Shown here one piece after another: positions 6,458 to 9,829 of a stretch of DNA of 9,829 bases. Position 1 is the first letter of the stretch. Each line of letters starts with the position of its first letter. The stretch is from the NCBI GenBank assembly GCA_964483805.1, contig CAZADH010000235.1, forward strand, positions 1-9,829. The letters are read 5' to 3'. The notes under the pieces were generated by a model. The model was not told the DNA's origin, ran no database searches, and was given only the letters and a program-made list of their open reading frames with translations. The DNA is from CAZADH01 sp964483805. Lineage in GTDB: Bacteria > Muiribacteriota > Ozemobacteria > Ozemobacterales > Ozemobacteraceae. Made by a program: the position numbers and the translations under genes.

Positions 6458-7768
6458 ATGCTGCGCAAAATCTCGTGGGTCCTCCTCGTGGTGGCGGCGA
6501 TCGCGGTCTTGGCCGGTCCGGTTCAGGCCGAGCCCCCGTGGGTCTGCCGAACCGTCTTCGGGGTGCCGGGCCTGGGGGCGGGACAGTTCATGCACCCCGA
6601 GGCGTTCGACTTCTCTCCTGATGGCACACGATTGGCGGTGTGCGATACCGACAACCACCGCGTGGTGATTCTGGCCGTGGCGAGCGGTCCGTGGACGGTG
6701 GATCGGGTCCTGGGCGGGCCGGAGCGGTCCGTCGGTCGAATCCGGCATCACGAAGGCATCAGCATGGACAAGCTGTGTCGGCCGCAGGGCGTGGCGTGGG
6801 TCGACGCGAACACCCTGCTTATCGCCGACACCGACAACCATCGGGTCAAGGCCCAGCGTCTCGACGGCGAAGTTCTGTGGGTACTGGGGCGCGAAGGCTG
6901 GAAGACCGGGTATTTCTCGTATCCGATGGGCATCGCCCGGGATGCGCAAGGCAACATCTACGTGGCCGAGCCGCGCGCCAACTACCTGCGCAGCGTGGCC
7001 CTCGACGTTGGCCAGAGGCAGAGGGTGCAGGGCAACCGCATTCAGGTGTTCGACCCGGAGGGACGGGCTAAGTCAAGATTTGTTGGTAACATGCACCGGA
7101 TGAGCGGGCGCGATTATCGGCAGGTGAAAGATCCGACACGCATCTACATCGACCATGAAGGCGAGGTGTGGTTCTCCGATACCAGCAACCACCGGGTGTT
7201 GCGTTTTGGCGCCGACCAACAATGGAAGGCGCAGTATCAACGGTGGCCCGACCTGGTGATGAACCGCCCTTGCGGGGTGCACGGCAACGAGAAATACGTG
7301 GCGATTGCCGACACCGGCAATTCGCGGGTGATTCTGCTCGACCGGCAGGGCAAGGTGCTTGGGGTCATCGGCCGACACGGCATACGCCCGGGTGAATTCG
7401 CGCAACCGAAAGACGTCCGTTTCGGCCCGGACGGCCGGCTCTACGTGCTCGATACGATGAACTGTCGCATCATGGCGTTCGCGCCGTTCGGGGCACCGCC
7501 GCGACCGGTGGCCTTGCCCCTGCCGGAAGGGGGCAGTCCGGCGGAGGGTGCAGGGGACGCAGCCGACGGCGCCTCGGTGTCTGCTTCGCTTGGCCTCGCG
7601 TCGGCGACGGATGCGGCGGCGCCGCTGGCGGCGGATGCCCTGGCTTCGGCCTCGGCGCCGGTCGACGGTGTTGATCCGGAGCTGTCGGCGCTCGAACCCA
7701 CGGCGCCGGCGGCCGCCAGCGCTGCGGCACCTGTTGCCGCCGGAGCGGCGGTCACCACCAACCCCTGA
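6458..7768 (+). CDS. Exported NHL-repeat beta-propeller protein with Ala-rich C-terminal tail
   Basis: The protein is 436 residues. A Sec-type signal peptide (MLRK, then a hydrophobic core, cleavage likely after VQA at 24) has no lipobox Cys, so the product is probably periplasmic or secreted. The body (about 28-345) is an NHL-type propeller. Repeated strand motifs are DTDNHRV (63-69 and 124-130), DTSNHRV (241-247), DTGNSRV (285-291) and DTMNCRI (332-338), with a divergent blade around 158-200; about six blades are expected. Residues about 346-436 form a low-complexity tail rich in Ala, Pro, Ser and Asp, probably disordered. NHL propellers bind proteins or ligands; no catalytic motif is visible. 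No ribosome binding site precedes the ATG. It is transcribed divergently from the signalling operon and converges with comFB. Function unknown. Confidence 0.88.
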   Translation: MLRKISWVLLVVAAIAVLAGPVQAEPPWVCRTVFGVPGLGAGQFMHPEAFDFSPDGTRLAVCDTDNHRVVILAVASGPWTVDRVLGGPERSVGRIRHHEGISMDKLCRPQGVAWVDANTLLIADTDNHRVKAQRLDGEVLWVLGREGWKTGYFSYPMGIARDAQGNIYVAEPRANYLRSVALDVGQRQRVQGNRIQVFDPEGRAKSRFVGNMHRMSGRDYRQVKDPTRIYIDHEGEVWFSDTSNHRVLRFGADQQWKAQYQRWPDLVMNRPCGVHGNEKYVAIADTGNSRVILLDRQGKVLGVIGRHGIRPGEFAQPKDVRFGPDGRLYVLDTMNCRIMAFAPFGAPPRPVALPLPEGGSPAEGAGDAADGASVSASLGLASATDAAAPLAADALASASAPVDGVDPELSALEPTAPAAASAAAPVAAGAAVTTNP

Positions 7769-7793
7769 GTGCGGGCGTGCCTGCGGCGCTCAG
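7765..7793. terminator. Hairpin joining the convergent NHL and comFB gene ends
   Basis: CTGAGTGC (7765-7772) can pair with GCGCTCAG (7786-7793), an 8-bp stem with one G-T wobble around a 13-nt GC-rich loop. Each arm contains one gene's TGA stop (plus 7766-7768; minus 7792-7790). It could slow or end transcription in both directions, but neither strand has a T tract, so intrinsic termination is doubtful. Confidence 0.35.
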
Positions 7794-8104
7794 TGGTGCG
7801 GGTTGCGCTGCACCAGGCGCACTGCCCGCTTAACGGCTTCCTTGGCGCGGTCGCAATTGCGGGCATCGGAAAGGAAGGTCGCGGGCGACGTAAATGCATT
7901 GTATTGCCCTGAGACCCAGTAGGCCGGCGGCAGGCTATTGAGCGCGATGGCGACGACGTCGAGGACACATTCGGTGCAGTCGCACATCTCGCCGGTCTCG
8001 AGCAGGGCGCCAACCTCGCCCAGCACCAGATCGGTGTACATGTTCTTCATGCGGGACCAATCGTAGTTGGCAAACGGGGGTTGCGTGACGTTGATTTCGA
8101 TCAT
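7790..8104 (-). CDS. comFB: ComFB-family protein (late competence protein / possible cyclic dinucleotide receptor)
   Basis: A small soluble protein of 104 residues that matches the ComFB family along most of its length: an N-terminal helix with the NMYTDLVLGEVGALLE pattern (21-36), the Cys cluster C41-x-C43-x2-C46, then LDVVAIALNSLPPAYWV (48-64). A further Cys is at 84, followed by a C-terminal helix. Bacillus subtilis ComFB is a zinc-binding protein encoded in the comF competence operon, and the three clustered Cys fit metal binding. Cyanobacterial members have been reported to bind cyclic dinucleotides. The start overlaps the recJ stop as ATGA, and GAGG lies 7 nt upstream, so translation is probably coupled to recJ. 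The gene ends 21 bp from the convergent NHL gene. Family assignment is strong; role here is inferred. Confidence 0.88.
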   Translation of the reverse strand: MIEINVTQPPFANYDWSRMKNMYTDLVLGEVGALLETGEMCDCTECVLDVVAIALNSLPPAYWVSGQYNAFTSPATFLSDARNCDRAKEAVKRAVRLVQRNPHH

Positions 8105-9829
8105 TGTTGAGCCTCGAGCGGTGGCAGTTGCGGTTGCGCAAACGAAAGGTCATGCACGACCATCTGCAGGTGGCGATTGCCGTTGAAGACATTGGCCTCG
8201 ACCGAGAACACCACGTCGGCAGCCGGTGGCAGCGGCTCGCCTGGCGGCAGCCGGTCACCGAGATTGAAGCCGATGCCGGCAATGAAGGCGCCGTCCGGGC
8301 GCTTGAAGCGAAAACGCAGGTGGGCGCCGCGATCGCCGACCCGACGCAGCTCGGCGAGCAGCATGTTGCGCACGATGAACATCGGCGCGGGGTTGGCGAT
8401 GCCGAACGGGGCGAACCGACCGAGCATTTCCAGCAGGTGATCGTTGATCTNNNNNNNNNNCCCTCCAGCCGGCACAGGGCGTCGATCAACACCTCGGCAT
8501 CGAGGCGGCGCACGTCGGTGAGCATTTCCCAGGGGATCAGTTTCTCGGTGACGGTGCGCAGGCGCTCACGCAGGCGCGGCAGGTTCTCGGGCAGCAGGGT
8601 CAAGCCGGCGGCGTTGATGTGACCGCCGTATTTGATCAGCAGGTCTTCGCACGCGTGGAGAACTTCAACAAGATTGATATCATTGAAGCTGCGGGCCGAG
8701 CCAAGCAGGTGGTTGTCGTCTTGCACGAGCACGATGACCGGGCGGGTGAACTCCTGCACCAGGCGTGTGGCGACGATACCCGTCACCCCCTGATTGGGAA
8801 TCGGCACATGCACCAGCAGCAGGCGGTCGCGGGCCGGGTCGCACTGGGCGAGGACCTGCGGGTGGATCTGCTCGTAGCACACCCCGACGAGCCGCTTGCG
8901 TTCCTGGTTGAGATCATACAATTCACGTGAAAGTGACTCGGCCAACGGGGGATGGTCGGTGGTCAACAGGTCGATCGCGAGTTCGGCGGTCTTGAGGCGA
9001 CCGGAGGCATTGAGGATCGGTGCGATGTTCCAGCTTACCTCTTTTTCGGTGATCGGGCGCTGGTTCCAGCCGAGGCGGGCAAACAACTCGAGCAGGCCAA
9101 GGCGCTTGGTCCGGCCGATGAAGGGCAGGCCAAGCTTGGCCAGGGTGCGGTTTTCGGCACGCAGCGGCACCATGTCGGCGATGGTTCCCAGTGTCAATAC
9201 ATCGAGTGCACGTTGCCACAATTGCTTCACGCCGGCATCGCCGGCCTCGATGATCTTGAGATAGAGGTGGGCGAGCCGCTCGGCGCCGTGTATCGATGAC
9301 GGAATGGCAAACTCGACGGCCAGTTCGGCCTTGTCGGCCGGCAGGCTCGGGTCGAGGTCGACCACCAGCGGGGCCACGTAGGTGACTTTGCGGGCGTTGG
9401 CCAGATCGGGAAGCAGTTCGCGGATCTCGGCATCTTCTTTCGCGTTGAAGAAGACGATGTGCCCGTTCTCGATCAGGGGTGGGGTCAGTTTGACCGGGGC
9501 GAAGCCGCGGCGCGGGCAGAACTGGCGGATGTCGAGTTCGGCATCGGACAGATCGACGACGATGAGCGGTTCGACGAGGCGCGGCGAGCGGGCCAGCGCC
9601 AGGGCCAGCGAGACCTTGAGGGAGACGCCGACGCCGGCAAGCGGTTCGGTGGGCCCCGGGCCGCCCGGCATTTTCGGGTTGACGATGGCCACGGCCTCGG
9701 GCAGGACGGTCGGGGGTTCGTGGTGGTCGGTGACGATGATCTCGATGCCCAGTTCGCGGGCCAGGGCGACCTCGGCCACATTGCTGATGCCGCAGTCGAC
9801 GGTGACGAGCAGTTTGACGCCGTCGCGAC
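8101..9829 (-). CDS. recJ: Single-stranded-DNA-specific exonuclease RecJ (5' end beyond window; crossed by assembly gap)
   Basis: RecJ is a 5'-3' ssDNA exonuclease acting in recombination, mismatch and base-excision repair. The visible part starts inside the DHH phosphoesterase domain: LLVTVDCGIS, then VTDHHEPP (DHH codons 9728-9720), AGVGVSLK, LGTIADMVPLRAENR, and NASGRLKTAELAIDLL. The DHHA1 domain has YGGHINAAGLTL, followed by the C-terminal OB-like domain (INDHLLEMLGRFAPFGIANPAP to the end). The N-terminal ~130-150 residues with the first Asp motif are outside the window. The reading frame differs on the two sides of the N run at 8451-8460. Both halves are intact RecJ sequence, so this is an assembly artefact, not a pseudogene. 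About 110 extra residues lie between AGVGVSL and LGTIAD (see findings). The stop overlaps the comFB start as ATGA. Confidence 0.95.
8451..8460. other. Assembly gap (10 N) inside recJ
   Basis: Ten undetermined bases. The recJ frame after the gap is shifted relative to the frame before it if the gap is taken literally as 10 nt. Continuity of the protein needs a true length equal to 2 modulo 3. A 2-nt gap would read LEG-(GAG or similar)-INDHLLEML, which looks like normal RecJ sequence. Confidence 0.95.

Noticed and set aside
6347..6949. A 200-residue N-terminal extension of the TPR protein
   Set aside because: It would cross the operon promoter and the coding start of the divergent NHL gene. 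Its composition is not protein-like, and a ribosome binding site supports the internal ATG at 6346.
7441..8013. Minus-strand frame opposite the NHL tail and overlapping comFB
   Set aside because: Its Ala/Ser/Pro-rich composition mirrors the low-complexity tail, and it conflicts with comFB, which is recognised by family motifs.
7935..8450. Continuation of the upstream recJ frame past the gap into the comFB region
   Set aside because: After the Ns this frame becomes Ser/Arg/Pro-rich and loses RecJ similarity. The other frame continues the RecJ C-terminal domain and ends at 8101.
8101..9829. recJ as a pseudogene with a frameshift
   Set aside because: The frame change coincides exactly with the N run. 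Both sides are intact, so a misestimated gap length is the simpler explanation.

Overview
The window is GC-rich (about 60% by eye) and tightly packed. It looks like the chromosome of a diderm, Gram-negative-type bacterium. The signs are a prepilin-type protein, a membrane-anchored HAMP/GGDEF protein with an extracytoplasmic sensor, a Sec-type signal peptide, and sigma70-like promoters with near-consensus boxes. A run of 10 Ns inside a gene shows this is a draft scaffold. I cannot assign a phylum. I see no mobile elements, CRISPR arrays or phage genes.

Layout. Positions 1-348 (minus) hold the N-terminal part of a type IV pilin/type II secretion pseudopilin-like protein that runs off the left edge; its promoter is at 431-460. 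Positions 555-628 (minus) are tRNA-Arg(CCG), with its own promoter (641-669) and a strong intrinsic terminator (513-544). Positions 710-6346 (minus) form a four-gene signalling operon transcribed from 6377-6405: a TPR protein, a membrane dCache-HAMP-GAF-GGDEF diguanylate cyclase, a soluble GAF-PAS-kinase-receiver hybrid histidine kinase, and a single-domain response regulator. Gene spacing is 13 bp, an ATGA overlap, and 3 bp. Positions 6458-7768 (plus, divergent) encode an exported NHL-repeat beta-propeller with a long Ala-rich tail. Converging on it, 7790-8104 (minus) is a ComFB-family protein whose start overlaps by ATGA the stop of recJ (8101 to beyond 9829, minus). The recJ gene is 5'-truncated by the window edge and crossed by the assembly gap.

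How the genes may work together. The operon has the parts to sense an extracytoplasmic signal, make c-di-GMP (GGEEF active site, RxxD inhibitory site) and run a phosphorelay ending in a receiver without an output domain. ComFB proteins have been reported in cyanobacteria to bind cyclic dinucleotides and to affect competence or cell size. Here comFB is translationally linked to recJ, a single-strand DNA exonuclease, and lies near the GGDEF gene and a pilin-like gene. A link between c-di-GMP, pili/competence and DNA processing is a reasonable hypothesis, but it is inference from neighbourhood. RecJ also carries an unusual insertion of roughly 110 residues, which may be the most novel protein feature here.
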